A stretch of 64,000 nucleotides of DNA from CAJINA01 sp964647585 (GTDB lineage Bacteria > Desulfobacterota > Desulfobacteria > Desulfobacterales > CAJINA01). Location: NCBI GenBank assembly GCA_964647585.1, contig CAZYGG010000011.1:1-64000 (forward strand), given 5' to 3'. Of the stretch, positions 45,208-54,188 are shown one piece after another; within the stretch, counting starts at the first letter, position 1, and the number at the start of each line of letters is the position of its first letter. Position numbers and translations under genes: made by a program. The notes under the pieces are model-generated. The model was not told the origin of the DNA, searched no databases, and was given only the letters and a program-made list of their open reading frames with translations.

Positions 45208-45396
45208 ATGGAATCCCAGGTTAAGAAAAAACCGTTTAAATACCGGTTCGACTTTGAAATCGGCTACCTGGTAAAAAGCCCCTGCCGGGGGTGTGATCAG
45301 AGGCCCTTATTTCCGCAATGCATCAAGACATGTCAAATACTGGATAATATCCATGCCGTCATGGCGGAAAGCGTTTCCTGTTCACGAGGGTCATAG
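45208..45396 (+). CDS. Small cysteine-rich protein after the acyl-CoA synthetase
   Basis: The 62-residue protein starts one base after the preceding stop, so translation coupling is likely. It is basic at the N-terminus and has the pattern CRGCDQRPLFPQCIKTC (Cys 26, 29, 38, 42), which could bind a metal. No family is recognised. Its steady link to the synthetase would have to be tested by comparison with other genomes. Confidence 0.6.
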   Translation: MESQVKKKPFKYRFDFEIGYLVKSPCRGCDQRPLFPQCIKTCQILDNIHAVMAESVSCSRGS

Positions 45397-45443
45397 CCGG
45401 CATTGGTTTGAGACATTCATTTTTTTCTTGTCCTTAAGCTATA

Positions 45444-45469
45444 TTTTATTACATTTATTGGTAATAAAA
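45444..45469. promoter_or_regulatory. Inverted repeat upstream of pgi
   Basis: TTTTATTAC (45444-45452) and GTAATAAAA (45461-45469) form a perfect 9-bp dyad with an 8-nt spacer, 48 bp upstream of the pgi start. A weak TTGTCC/TACATT promoter-like pair overlaps it. It could be an operator or a terminator-like stem for the upstream genes. Confidence 0.4.
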
Positions 45470-45516
45470 CCAGACAAACTCAGTTCAATTTCTAATTGCC
45501 GGTATAGGGGAAAGCG

Positions 45517-47130
45517 ATGACTTATTCGCAAAAATGGAAAGCCTTGCAAGCGCAGGCGCTGAATTTTACCGCCCCGGAAAAACACCTCAAACACCTCATT
45601 GCCACACCCGGCCGTATAGAGGCGTTTTCCCTTTCCGCCGCCGGCCTTTTTTACGATTTTTCACGCCAGCGAGTGGATGCGAAAACGCTGGACCTGCTCC
45701 ACGCCCTGGCAAAAGCATCCGGAGCCGCCGACCGGTTTCGAAGGATGCTGGTTGGTGAAAAGGTAAACCAATCGGAGAACCGTACCGCCCTGCATACCGC
45801 CTGCCGGGACCAGTCCCCGGCTCCCGTCCTGGTTGACGGGGCTGACATCAAACCGGATCTGCGCGACATCAATCAGCGCATAGCCCGGTTTGCGGATGAC
45901 ATTCACGCCGGCCGCCTGACCGGCTCCACCGGTAAACCTTTCCGGCATGCCGTGGTTATCGGTATTGGCGGCAGCTACCTGGGCACCCAGTTTATCGCCC
46001 ACGCCCTGCACCATCGGGCCGCCCGGGGTCTGCGGCTCCACTTTCTCTCCAATGTGGACTCTCATAATTTCGGTGAAATAGCAGCCGCCATTGACCCGGA
46101 AACCACACTCTGGATCGTTATATCCAAAAGCTACACCACGGCCGAAACCCTGGCCAATACGAAGCAGGCGTACCAGTATATGGCCGGGTGCGGCCTCGAC
46201 CCGGCCCGCCACGTGGTCACCGTTACCAGTAAAGGCAGCCCCGGGGACGATCCGGACAACCCCGTGCTGGCAACCTTTTATATGTTCGATTTCATCGGCG
46301 GTCGTTTCAGCGTCACCTCCGCTGTAGGCGGGGTCCCCCTGAGCCTTTATGCCGGGTACGACTGCTTTGCGGATTTGCTGAAAGGAGCTGCGGCCATGGA
46401 CCGCCATGCGGCCGAATCCCCTCCGGAACAGAATCTGCCCCTGACGGCGGCCCTGGTCAACGTGTGGAATACGAGCTTTCTCAAGTATCCGGCCACAGCC
46501 ATCGTCCCTTACGCGGCCCCCCTGGACAAACTGGCCGCCCATATTCAGCAACTCAGCATGGAGAGCAATGGGAAAGCCGCCACCTTTGACGGAAAACCGC
46601 ACTCAGGCGGCAGCGGCGGTTTCATCTTCGGGGAACCCGGCACCAACGCCCAGCACTCATTTTTTCAAATGGCCCATCAGGGGAACCCCCTGCCCATCGA
46701 ATTTATCGGTGTACTGAACAGCGCCTATCCGCAGTTTCAATCAACTTCAAAAGGCGTCACCAATCACCAGGAGCTCTGGGCCAACCTGATCGCCCAGGCC
46801 GATGCGCTGGCTTCCGGTAAAAAATCCGACGATCCGGCCCGCACGTTCAGCGGCAACCGCCCTTCCGCCACCATTGTCATCGAGACGCTTACACCCGCAA
46901 ACATTGGCGCCCTGCTCGCCTTCTATGAAGCCAAGACCATCTACGAAGCGTTCATCTGGGGCATCAACCCCTTTGATCAGTTCGGGGTGGAACTCGGCAA
47001 ACAGACAGCCGCCGGCCTGCGCCGGGTAATCGCCGGAAAAAATGCGGACAACTCCAAATTCCCTGAAGATCTGTCTCCCCTTCACACCTTTTACCTCGAC
47101 ATGCTGTTCAAGGGAAAAATTCCTGATTAA
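45517..47130 (+). CDS. pgi: Glucose-6-phosphate isomerase
   Basis: The 537-residue enzyme interconverts glucose- and fructose-6-phosphate. It has the PGI blocks VIGIGGSYLGTQFIAHAL, SKSYTTAETLANTKQAY, and the catalytic MESNGKAATFDG and GGSGGFIFGEPGTNAQHSFFQ (GEPGTNxQHxF signature). Start has GGGGAAAG upstream. A gap of 120 bp with an inverted repeat precedes it. Confidence 0.95.
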   Translation: MTYSQKWKALQAQALNFTAPEKHLKHLIATPGRIEAFSLSAAGLFYDFSRQRVDAKTLDLLHALAKASGAADRFRRMLVGEKVNQSENRTALHTACRDQSPAPVLVDGADIKPDLRDINQRIARFADDIHAGRLTGSTGKPFRHAVVIGIGGSYLGTQFIAHALHHRAARGLRLHFLSNVDSHNFGEIAAAIDPETTLWIVISKSYTTAETLANTKQAYQYMAGCGLDPARHVVTVTSKGSPGDDPDNPVLATFYMFDFIGGRFSVTSAVGGVPLSLYAGYDCFADLLKGAAAMDRHAAESPPEQNLPLTAALVNVWNTSFLKYPATAIVPYAAPLDKLAAHIQQLSMESNGKAATFDGKPHSGGSGGFIFGEPGTNAQHSFFQMAHQGNPLPIEFIGVLNSAYPQFQSTSKGVTNHQELWANLIAQADALASGKKSDDPARTFSGNRPSATIVIETLTPANIGALLAFYEAKTIYEAFIWGINPFDQFGVELGKQTAAGLRRVIAGKNADNSKFPEDLSPLHTFYLDMLFKGKIPD

Positions 47131-47177
47131 CTATTTTGAAAAGGGTTTCCTGCACCCTGACAGGGCTAAGGTCCTTA

Positions 47178-47206
47178 TTGACACATCTGCGCCTTGCCTC
47201 TATAAT
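47178..47206 (+). promoter_or_regulatory. Perfect consensus sigma-70 promoter
   Basis: TTGACA (47178-47183), a 17-bp spacer, and TATAAT (47201-47206) match the housekeeping consensus at all 12 positions with optimal spacing. It lies 54 bp upstream of the Ser/Thr kinase start, predicting a transcript start near 47213 and a leader of about 47 nt. Confidence 0.8.
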
Positions 47207-47259
47207 CCACTAAAAATCAACGAGAATTCCTTGTCGATTGAAAGGCAGGCCGCCAGCGT

Positions 47260-48531
47260 ATGAGTTCTATCCCATCAGGAGACCCGACTTTTCTCGCCGG
47301 GCTGGAAGGTCTGGAGTCCGTTGACCGCTACAAGGTATCCGGCAAGCTGGGTCAGGGCGGCAACGCGGTGGTTTATCTCGGTACCGACCCTTATATCGGG
47401 CGCCAGGTGGCCCTGAAAATTTCCCAACCGGCTTCCGATAACAACCGGCATAAATTTTTTGTTGAAGCCCAATCCGCAGGCCGCCTGAACCACCCCAATA
47501 TTGTCTCCATCTATGACGCCGGCACCTATGGCACCTACTGCTACATCACCATGGAGTATATCCAGGGCAGCACGCTCGAAAAACATTGCCGCCCGGATAC
47601 GCTGCTGCCCATGAGCAGGGTCGTCGAGATCATTTTCACCATCTGCAACGCCCTTGATTACGCCCACAAACAGAAAGTGATCCATCGCGACATCAAGCCC
47701 TCCAACATCATGCTCGACGAAAATGGCGCTCCCAAGCTCACCGATTTCGGGGTTGCCCAAATCACCGAAGAGACATCGGAGACCGGTTTGTGGGGTACGC
47801 CGAGCTACATGTCGCCGGAGGCAATCAAAGAGGAAGCTCTGGGAAGCTACAGTGACATTTTTTCACTGGGATGTGTCCTGTATGAATTGCTGGGAGGACA
47901 GCAGGCCTTTCCAGGTGAAAACAACTTCACCATCATGTACAAGATTACCAACTCCGAACCGCCCCCCATTGGCGAACTGCGCAAGGACCTGCCCCCCATT
48001 CTGGAAGAAATTGTCAAAAAATCCATGACCAAAGACTATACCGAGCGCTACCAGTCCTGCCTTGACTTTGCCTACGACCTCCGGGTGGCCCTGCGGGGAC
48101 TCGCCGACAACATTGTCACCGAAAAAGCCAAAGATGTCCTGGACCTGGTGCACAACGTCCCTTTTTTTAACAACTTTTCAAAGGAACAACTCGGTGAGCT
48201 GGTTTCAGACAGCACCTTGATCAAAGTTCATAAAGGAAAAATTATTGTGGCCGAAGGTGATATTGACGATGCTTTTTTTGTCATTCTCAGCGGCCGGGCC
48301 CTTATCCGCAAAGGCGATATGGATATCGCCACCATCGGCGCGGGCGAATGCTTCGGGGAAATGGCCTGTATTGCCGGACAGGCCCGGGTCGCAGCGGTGC
48401 TCGCCAAGACGGACTGCATCCTCATGAAGATCAACGCGACCCTTATCGACCGGTCGTCTGAATCGATTCAGCTTCTATTTTTCAAGAATTTTGCCACCAC
48501 CCTTGTGAAACGACTCTCCAACAAGGGGTAA
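47260..48531 (+). CDS. Ser/Thr protein kinase with C-terminal cNMP-binding domain
   Basis: The 423-residue protein has a Hanks-type kinase domain (about 22-290) with GQGGNAVVYLG, catalytic Lys 53 (VALKIS), HRDIKPSNI (Asp 144), DFG (162-164), and an activation segment ending in GTPSYMSPE. A cNMP-binding beta-roll follows (about 305-415, GAGECFGEMACIAG near 370). No membrane helix is present, so it is a soluble kinase possibly gated by a cyclic nucleotide. It is transcribed from a perfect consensus promoter. Its targets are unknown. Confidence 0.92.
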   Translation: MSSIPSGDPTFLAGLEGLESVDRYKVSGKLGQGGNAVVYLGTDPYIGRQVALKISQPASDNNRHKFFVEAQSAGRLNHPNIVSIYDAGTYGTYCYITMEYIQGSTLEKHCRPDTLLPMSRVVEIIFTICNALDYAHKQKVIHRDIKPSNIMLDENGAPKLTDFGVAQITEETSETGLWGTPSYMSPEAIKEEALGSYSDIFSLGCVLYELLGGQQAFPGENNFTIMYKITNSEPPPIGELRKDLPPILEEIVKKSMTKDYTERYQSCLDFAYDLRVALRGLADNIVTEKAKDVLDLVHNVPFFNNFSKEQLGELVSDSTLIKVHKGKIIVAEGDIDDAFFVILSGRALIRKGDMDIATIGAGECFGEMACIAGQARVAAVLAKTDCILMKINATLIDRSSESIQLLFFKNFATTLVKRLSNKG

Positions 48532-48615
48532 GTCCCTCACATCATACAACTCGAGTAAATATCACAGATTCTATAGAAGCTGGCCGGCCGGCATATCTTC
48601 TTTTACGGGCAATCA

Positions 48616-49626
48616 TCACGGAAACCGGTACACCGAAGCACCCCAGGTCAGGCCGGCGCCCAGGCCAAGAAAAACAGTCACGTCTCCAGATTTACCGACC
48701 AGCCCTTCTTCCATGGCTTCGTCCAGGGCCAGGGGTATGGTGGCCGCAGTGGTATTGCCGTATTTCTGGATGTTGTTGAACACCTTTTCCTGTGGAAGTT
48801 CCATAGCCTTGGCAAAAAACTGGTTGATCCTGAGATTGGCCTGGTGGGGAATGAACAGGGTCACCTCATCAAGCGGCACCCCTGCCTTTTGCAACACTTT
48901 CAGCGTCACTTCGGGAAGCCTTCTGACCGCCAGCTTGAAGATGGCTTTCCCGTCCATGGTGGGAAAATGCCGCCCTGCCGCGAACATATCTTCGGTGAAC
49001 CTTGGATTCAATCGGGATGCGGGTGCTTCCACCATCAGGCTCTCCGCATATTTGCCTTCGGCATGCAGCTGGTGCGCCAGAACACCGACCGTGTCATCCG
49101 CTTCAATTCCCTCCAGGCAGGCTGCAGCGGCACCATCTCCGAATATAACCGCAACATCCCGTCCCCGGGTGGAAATATCGATCCCGGAGCTGTGGACTTC
49201 GCCCCCCACAAATAGAATTTTTTCGGCGAAGCCGCTGCGAATGTAGGCATCGGCAACTTCCAGGCCATATAAGAACCCGGTGCACTGCTGCCTGATGTCC
49301 AGGGCCGGTGTGTCGGACAGTCCCAGTTTATGCTGTAAAAGACAGCCGGAGCCGGGGAAATTCAGGTCAGGGCTGAGCGTGGCAAATATGATCAGGTCAA
49401 TCTCTTCAGCCTGCCATCCGGCTTTTTCAAGAGCAATTTTAGATGCTTCCAGCCCCAGATCCGAAGCACCCACCCCGCCCTCTTCCGGGACCCAGTGACG
49501 CTGTTTTACCCCGGTGCGCTGCTCGATCCACTCGTCCGATGTTTCCATCCACTGGCTCATGTCGTCGTTGGTAACAATACGGGGGGGAAGGTATTTGCCG
49601 GTTGACCTGATGATGGTTCTTTTCAT
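48616..49626 (-). CDS. fabH: 3-oxoacyl-ACP synthase III
   Basis: FabH starts fatty acid chains by condensing acetyl-CoA (or a branched primer) with malonyl-ACP. The 336-residue protein has the catalytic Cys 115 (RQQCTGFLYG), the His of IPHQANLRI, and the Asn of YGNTTAATIP. ATG 49626 follows AGGAGC; upstream codons to 49701 are in repeat sequence. Stand-alone fabH genes outside fab clusters can also serve other beta-ketoacyl condensations. Confidence 0.9.
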   Translation of the reverse strand: MKRTIIRSTGKYLPPRIVTNDDMSQWMETSDEWIEQRTGVKQRHWVPEEGGVGASDLGLEASKIALEKAGWQAEEIDLIIFATLSPDLNFPGSGCLLQHKLGLSDTPALDIRQQCTGFLYGLEVADAYIRSGFAEKILFVGGEVHSSGIDISTRGRDVAVIFGDGAAAACLEGIEADDTVGVLAHQLHAEGKYAESLMVEAPASRLNPRFTEDMFAAGRHFPTMDGKAIFKLAVRRLPEVTLKVLQKAGVPLDEVTLFIPHQANLRINQFFAKAMELPQEKVFNNIQKYGNTTAATIPLALDEAMEEGLVGKSGDVTVFLGLGAGLTWGASVYRFP

Positions 49627-49647
49627 TGATAAGCTCCTGTTGAAATG

Positions 49648-49771
49648 GTTCAGGGTTCCAGTCTTCGCTCTGCGAGCTACGCCCGGCAGGCAAGGGTTCA
49701 AAGGTTCAGAGGTTTCTAAAACACTAAATCGGAACCGGGCGTTTTGAACCTGAACCCCTTGAAATTGTGAA
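49648..49771. repeat. Inverted word array H7 (8-bp words, GGTTCAAA)
   Basis: The left part reads GGTTCAG, GGTTCCA (49648-49661), then a short cassette (about 49661-49694), then GGTTCAAA, GGTTCAGA, GGTTTCTA (49696-49719). The right arm TTGAACCTGAACCCCTTGAA near 49744-49763 is complementary. It separates fabH (5' end) from hrpB (3' end). Confidence 0.55.
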
Positions 49772-49804
49772 TATACTCTCTGAATGGCTTTTTTTCAAGA
49801 AATG

Positions 49805-52312
49805 TCAATTTTTTTTCTTTTTCGGCTTCACCTTACTGGTGGCCACCGCATCCAGAGGGTTGTCGGGCCAGTAATGTTTCGGATAGCGCCCCTTCATCTC
49901 TTTTTTAACTTCACCATAGGCACCTTTCCAGAAGCCGGCCAGGTCCCGGGTGATCTGCACCGGCCGACCGGCCGGTGAGAGCAGATGGAGCATCACGCGG
50001 GAGGTGCCGTCCAAAATCGCGGGGGTTTGATCCAGGCCATAAACTTCCTGGAGACGCACAGCCAGCACCGGCGTTTCACCTGCAGTGTAATCCAGACGAA
50101 TCCGCGAGCCGCTGGGTACCCGCAGCGCTGTCGGCGCCAGCCGATCAAGCGAGCGTCTCTGCTCCCAGTTGAGCATGGCGCCCAGGATCTTTTTCATATT
50201 CAATTTTTTTAAGGCTGCCAGGCTGCGGAGACCGGTTACATACGGCTGGAGCCAGGCTTCGAGGTCTTTCAACAGCGCCGCCGCCGACAGGTCCGGCCAT
50301 TGTCCGGTGGCGTTATCGTTGGCGGCCACGTATTGTACCCGGGCCATCCAGTTGCGGTCCTCCCGGCTGAAGGGCAGGCACTCGATACCGACTTCACGTA
50401 TTCCATTCAATAAGCATTCGCATACCGCTATTTTATCAGGGTTTTTTAAATTTTTATATTCCAGTACCACAGTCCCGATAATATGCTGTTGGCGACATGT
50501 CACCGCCTTTTTACGACCGTCCCACGCAATCTTTTCACGAACGGAAATCTTATCGCCCAGTACCGCTTCAAGCTCGGCCACCGCCACCGGTGCGGCCAGG
50601 AATATTTTAGCGTTGTCCGGCTGTCCGTCTGTACGGGCAACCACGATAAAGGGCGTGCCGCACAGGGGGTCATGCTCCGGTAAAATTGCCCCGCGCCCAC
50701 CGGACAGGAGGTACCGGTTACGGCTGCCTTTTCTCAATTTGCCAATCCTGTCCGGGTAGGCCAGGGCCAGGATTTTACCGGCGTCGTCCGGGTGCCCGTT
50801 TGACGAATCCCCCTGTCCGGCTATTTTTTGCCAGCGCTCTGACAGCTGCAAAGTCCTGTTTAGCGTGTGGCGATCCATTAGCGGCTTATGCCCGGTGGTA
50901 TTGTGTAAAAGATCCAGTCTGACCCGAATATCAGCCTCGCGCGCCAGGGAGGTTCGGGACAGTATGTCCCGGCGGCTGATCAGGGCGGCCATTTCCGCAG
51001 CAATTCGTCCGCACCCCAGTCCAGCCCCTTTCAAGATCATATGCCCCAGGCGGGGATGCACGCCGAGTGCATTGATGCGGCGGCCGTGACGGGTCACCCG
51101 CCGATCGGCATCGACCGCCGCGATGGCCTGTAAATATTCCCATGCCCGGGCCATTGCCGCGGTCGGTGGAGGATCCAGCCAGTCCAGTTCAGCGGTTTCA
51201 ACATTGCCCCAGCAGGCGAGTTCAAGTGCCAGGGGACATAGATCGGTATTACAGATTTCAGGTTTGGTGTGGGGAATCAGGGAAAGCTGGTCATGTTCCG
51301 TCCAGAGCCGGAGGCAGGTCCCCGGGCCGGTTCGCCCGGCCCGTCCGCGCCGTTGATCCGCGGATGCCTTTGAAACCCTCACCGTTTCCAGGGCAGTCAT
51401 CAAACTGCCCGGCTGAAAACGCGGAATCCGCATCTGGCCGGCATCCACTACGATATGGATGCCTTCAATGGTGAGGCTGGTCTCGGCAATCGAGGTGGCC
51501 AGGACCACTTTGCGCCGGTCGGCCGGACAGGGCTTGATGGCCAGGTCCTGCTTTTTACCCGGCAGATCGCCGTAAAGCGGTGCTATAATCAAGTCGCCCC
51601 GCGGCCGTTTTTTCTGCAGCAGAGCAGCTGCCCGGCGAATCTCACCGGCTCCGGGCAGGAAGACCAGCATGCTGCCGGACTGCTCGTCCAGGATGCGATC
51701 GATTTTATCGGCAACAAAAGCCGCCGTGACTTTTTGCACCGGTTTATCCAGGTAGCGGGTTTCAACCGGGTACTGCCGTCCCTCACAGGCAATCACCCGG
51801 GCATTGCCCAGAATCCGTGCAACCGGGTCGCCCGCGAGCGTGGCGGACATCACCAGTATGCGCAAATCCGCTCTCAGTTCCCCCTGGACCTCCCGACAGA
51901 GTGCCAGCCCCAGGTCTGAGTGAATGCTTCTTTCATGAAACTCATCGAAAATGACCAGTCCGGTACCGGTAAGTTCCGGATCTTTCTGGAGTTTGCGGGT
52001 GAGTACGGCCTCGGTGACAACTTCAATCCGTGTATCCGGTCCGACCCGGTTATCAAACCGGATGCGGTAGCCCACGCGCTTTCCCACGGCTTCTTGCAGA
52101 GTGCCGGCCATCCGCCGGGCAGCGGCCCGGGTTGCCAGCCGCCTGGGCTGCAGCAGGATAATCTTGCGCTTGTTCAACCACGGTTCTTCCAGAAGCTCAA
52201 GCGGGACAAGCGTGGTTTTGCCGGCTCCCGGCGGAGCTTGCAGCACCACATTTTGCCCCGCCTGCAAGGCGGTTTTAAGTGCCGGTAGAATCGCCTGTAC
52301 GGGTAAGGTCAT
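49805..52312 (-). CDS. hrpB: ATP-dependent helicase HrpB
   Basis: The 835-residue DExH-box protein has Walker A APPGAGKTTLVP (about 25-36), DEFH in IFDEFHERS (about 117-125), motif III MSATL, and motif VI QRRGRAGRTGPG. C-terminal HrpB-specific domains follow. Its RNA substrate is uncertain in most bacteria. The gene starts inside the argJ stop (ATGA overlap). Confidence 0.92.
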   Translation of the reverse strand: MTLPVQAILPALKTALQAGQNVVLQAPPGAGKTTLVPLELLEEPWLNKRKIILLQPRRLATRAAARRMAGTLQEAVGKRVGYRIRFDNRVGPDTRIEVVTEAVLTRKLQKDPELTGTGLVIFDEFHERSIHSDLGLALCREVQGELRADLRILVMSATLAGDPVARILGNARVIACEGRQYPVETRYLDKPVQKVTAAFVADKIDRILDEQSGSMLVFLPGAGEIRRAAALLQKKRPRGDLIIAPLYGDLPGKKQDLAIKPCPADRRKVVLATSIAETSLTIEGIHIVVDAGQMRIPRFQPGSLMTALETVRVSKASADQRRGRAGRTGPGTCLRLWTEHDQLSLIPHTKPEICNTDLCPLALELACWGNVETAELDWLDPPPTAAMARAWEYLQAIAAVDADRRVTRHGRRINALGVHPRLGHMILKGAGLGCGRIAAEMAALISRRDILSRTSLAREADIRVRLDLLHNTTGHKPLMDRHTLNRTLQLSERWQKIAGQGDSSNGHPDDAGKILALAYPDRIGKLRKGSRNRYLLSGGRGAILPEHDPLCGTPFIVVARTDGQPDNAKIFLAAPVAVAELEAVLGDKISVREKIAWDGRKKAVTCRQQHIIGTVVLEYKNLKNPDKIAVCECLLNGIREVGIECLPFSREDRNWMARVQYVAANDNATGQWPDLSAAALLKDLEAWLQPYVTGLRSLAALKKLNMKKILGAMLNWEQRRSLDRLAPTALRVPSGSRIRLDYTAGETPVLAVRLQEVYGLDQTPAILDGTSRVMLHLLSPAGRPVQITRDLAGFWKGAYGEVKKEMKGRYPKHYWPDNPLDAVATSKVKPKKKKN

Positions 52313-53475
52313 GACGAGTAGTAGGCGGCATTTTCTTCAATATACCCTTCGGTGAGATCACAACCATAGGCCGTGGCCCGTCCGGAACCTATGTTCAGGT
52401 CGGCTTCAATGCGGACCTGCTCTCCGCCCAGCAGCTTGCGCACGGCATCCTCATCAAAATCAACCCGTGCAAGATCCCGGTAAACCAGAGTGTCATTGAT
52501 CCGGATACTGATGCGGGCCGGATCCTGCTTACACTGCACGCATTTGCCGATGGCCATGAGGACCCGGCCGATGTTCGGGTCCGCCCCATAGGCCATGGTT
52601 TTCACCAGGGGGGAATTGACCAGGGACTTGGCGATCACAATGGCCTGCTTTTCATCTGCGGCCCCGCTCACATCCGCAATCAGCAGTTTGGTCGCGCCTT
52701 CCGCGTCACGGGCCAGCATTTTTGCCATTTCCTTACAGGCAAACGTCAGCGCAGTCATAAACTGTTTCGGGTCTACCGGCCCGGCCAGTCCGTTGGCCAT
52801 GGCGACACAGGTGTCCGATGTACTGGTGTCGGTGTCGACCGAAAGCATGTTGAACGAAACGGACACGGCCCGCCGCAGGATATGGTCCAGGGCCGGCGCA
52901 TCTATTTCCGCATCGGTAAAGATGTAGACCAGCATGGTGGCCATGTTGGGTTCGATCATGCCGGCCCCTTTCCCCACGATGGTCAACACCGTCCCGCCGA
53001 CATCCATCGAAATGGCCTTGGGGTAGGTGTCGGTGGTCATGATCCCGGCGGTCCCGACCAGCGGGTCGTCTGCGAGCAGGCTGGAAATACCCTGGATACC
53101 GGCCTCTATCTTCTCAATTTCCAACTGTTTGGCAATGACCCCCGTGGAACTCATGATCACCTGGTCGGCCGGAATGTTGAATTCCGCCGACACTGCCGTG
53201 GCCATGCGCGCAGCGTTGTCCAGGCCGGTCTGGCCGGTGCCCACGTTGCTGATCTTGCTGTTGGCCACGATGGCCCGCAGAATACCTTTTTTGATGATGT
53301 CGCGTCCCAGAATCACGGGCGCACCCGGGAATTTGTTCAGGGTAAAAACACCGGATGCACTGGCGGCCACTTCAGAGTAGAAAACGGCCAGGTCAGGCCC
53401 GGCCTTCTTCAGTCCGCAGTTGGTACTCGCACAGGTGAACCCCCGGGGCATTACGGCTTTGTCATGCAGTTTCAT
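52309..53475 (-). CDS. argJ: Bifunctional glutamate N-acetyltransferase/ornithine acetyltransferase
   Basis: ArgJ recycles the acetyl group in arginine synthesis by transferring it from N-acetylornithine to glutamate. The 388-residue precursor self-cleaves; the expected site is Ala 179-Thr 180 in MIEPNMATML, preceded by the GKGAGM block. Other marks are TTDTYPK and the C-terminal AYGCDLTEGYI. AAAAGGA precedes the start. hrpB overlaps its stop by four bases. Confidence 0.94.
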   Translation of the reverse strand: MKLHDKAVMPRGFTCASTNCGLKKAGPDLAVFYSEVAASASGVFTLNKFPGAPVILGRDIIKKGILRAIVANSKISNVGTGQTGLDNAARMATAVSAEFNIPADQVIMSSTGVIAKQLEIEKIEAGIQGISSLLADDPLVGTAGIMTTDTYPKAISMDVGGTVLTIVGKGAGMIEPNMATMLVYIFTDAEIDAPALDHILRRAVSVSFNMLSVDTDTSTSDTCVAMANGLAGPVDPKQFMTALTFACKEMAKMLARDAEGATKLLIADVSGAADEKQAIVIAKSLVNSPLVKTMAYGADPNIGRVLMAIGKCVQCKQDPARISIRINDTLVYRDLARVDFDEDAVRKLLGGEQVRIEADLNIGSGRATAYGCDLTEGYIEENAAYYSS

Positions 53476-53613
53476 GTGTATCCTTTTGTAAACACTCAGA
53501 ATTTATTCTGTTAAGGCTGCGCCGCTGCTTATCCGGCATAACGCGCATGCCCCGGGAACTCAAAAGTCTTACGCATTGCTTAAACGTGGCGTTTATGATA
53601 GCAGGCATCCACC

Positions 53614-53982
53614 ATGTTTTCAGGAATGAACGAAATTTTGCTGATTGCGGCCATTGTCCTGGTCGTCATTTTCATCCCCCGCGTGAATGCGTCCCGGAAG
53701 GCCGGTCGCCCGGGAGTTCGGTCGGCAGCAAGGTCGGGGTTTGCGCTGTCAGGCCGGCAGAGGCTCGCCCTTTTCGCTTCCATCATCTGGCTGGTCTTCT
53801 GGGCGGTCCACTATGAGCCCTGGCAGCGAGAATGGAAACTCTTTGTATACATCGGCGCCGGCCCGATTCTGGTCACATGGGGCCTCTGGTGGACCCTGAA
53901 AGGCCGGCGCAGTATGTTTAAAGTGAAGAAAAATCCGAAATCTGAATTTCGAAGCTCGAAACAAAAGGGCAAATCAGAATGA
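53614..53982 (+). CDS. Small membrane protein with repeat-derived C-terminus
   Basis: The 122-residue protein has hydrophobic helices at about 5-22, 49-67 and 76-94. The last ~17 residues (KNPKSEFRSSKQKGKSE) are encoded by the left arm of heptamer array H6, so the natural C-terminus has probably been replaced or extended by the repeat. No family is recognised. The ribosome site is weak. It lies between argJ (divergent) and the aldehyde oxidoreductase (convergent). Confidence 0.5.
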   Translation: MFSGMNEILLIAAIVLVVIFIPRVNASRKAGRPGVRSAARSGFALSGRQRLALFASIIWLVFWAVHYEPWQREWKLFVYIGAGPILVTWGLWWTLKGRRSMFKVKKNPKSEFRSSKQKGKSE

Positions 53983-54093
53983 CCGAAAGAAACAAACAAA
54001 ACCTGTCATTACAATAGGTTCGCCCCTGTTTTGGTCATTTGGCAATTTTAATTTCGAATTTGTTTCGAATTTCGTGCTTCGTATTTCGGATTT
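53933..54093. repeat. Inverted heptamer array H6 (word CGAAATN)
   Basis: The left arm reads CCGAAAT, CTGAATT, TCGAAGC, TCGAAAC (53935-53962) in 7-bp steps, within the 3' end of a coding frame. The right arm reads CGAATTT, GTTTCGA, ATTTCGT, GCTTCGT, ATTTCGG (54055-54089), complementary and in the same register. Weaker complementarity (GGGCAAATCAGAATGACC against GGTCATTTGGCAAT) extends the arms inward. Confidence 0.75.
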
Positions 54094-54188
54094 AGCCGAC
54101 CTCATTAACCAGATATTTTTCGCCCCATATTTCTTTGTCTTATTTGTGAGACGCAACACTAGTCTGTGAGTATGAACGCCCGGACGCG

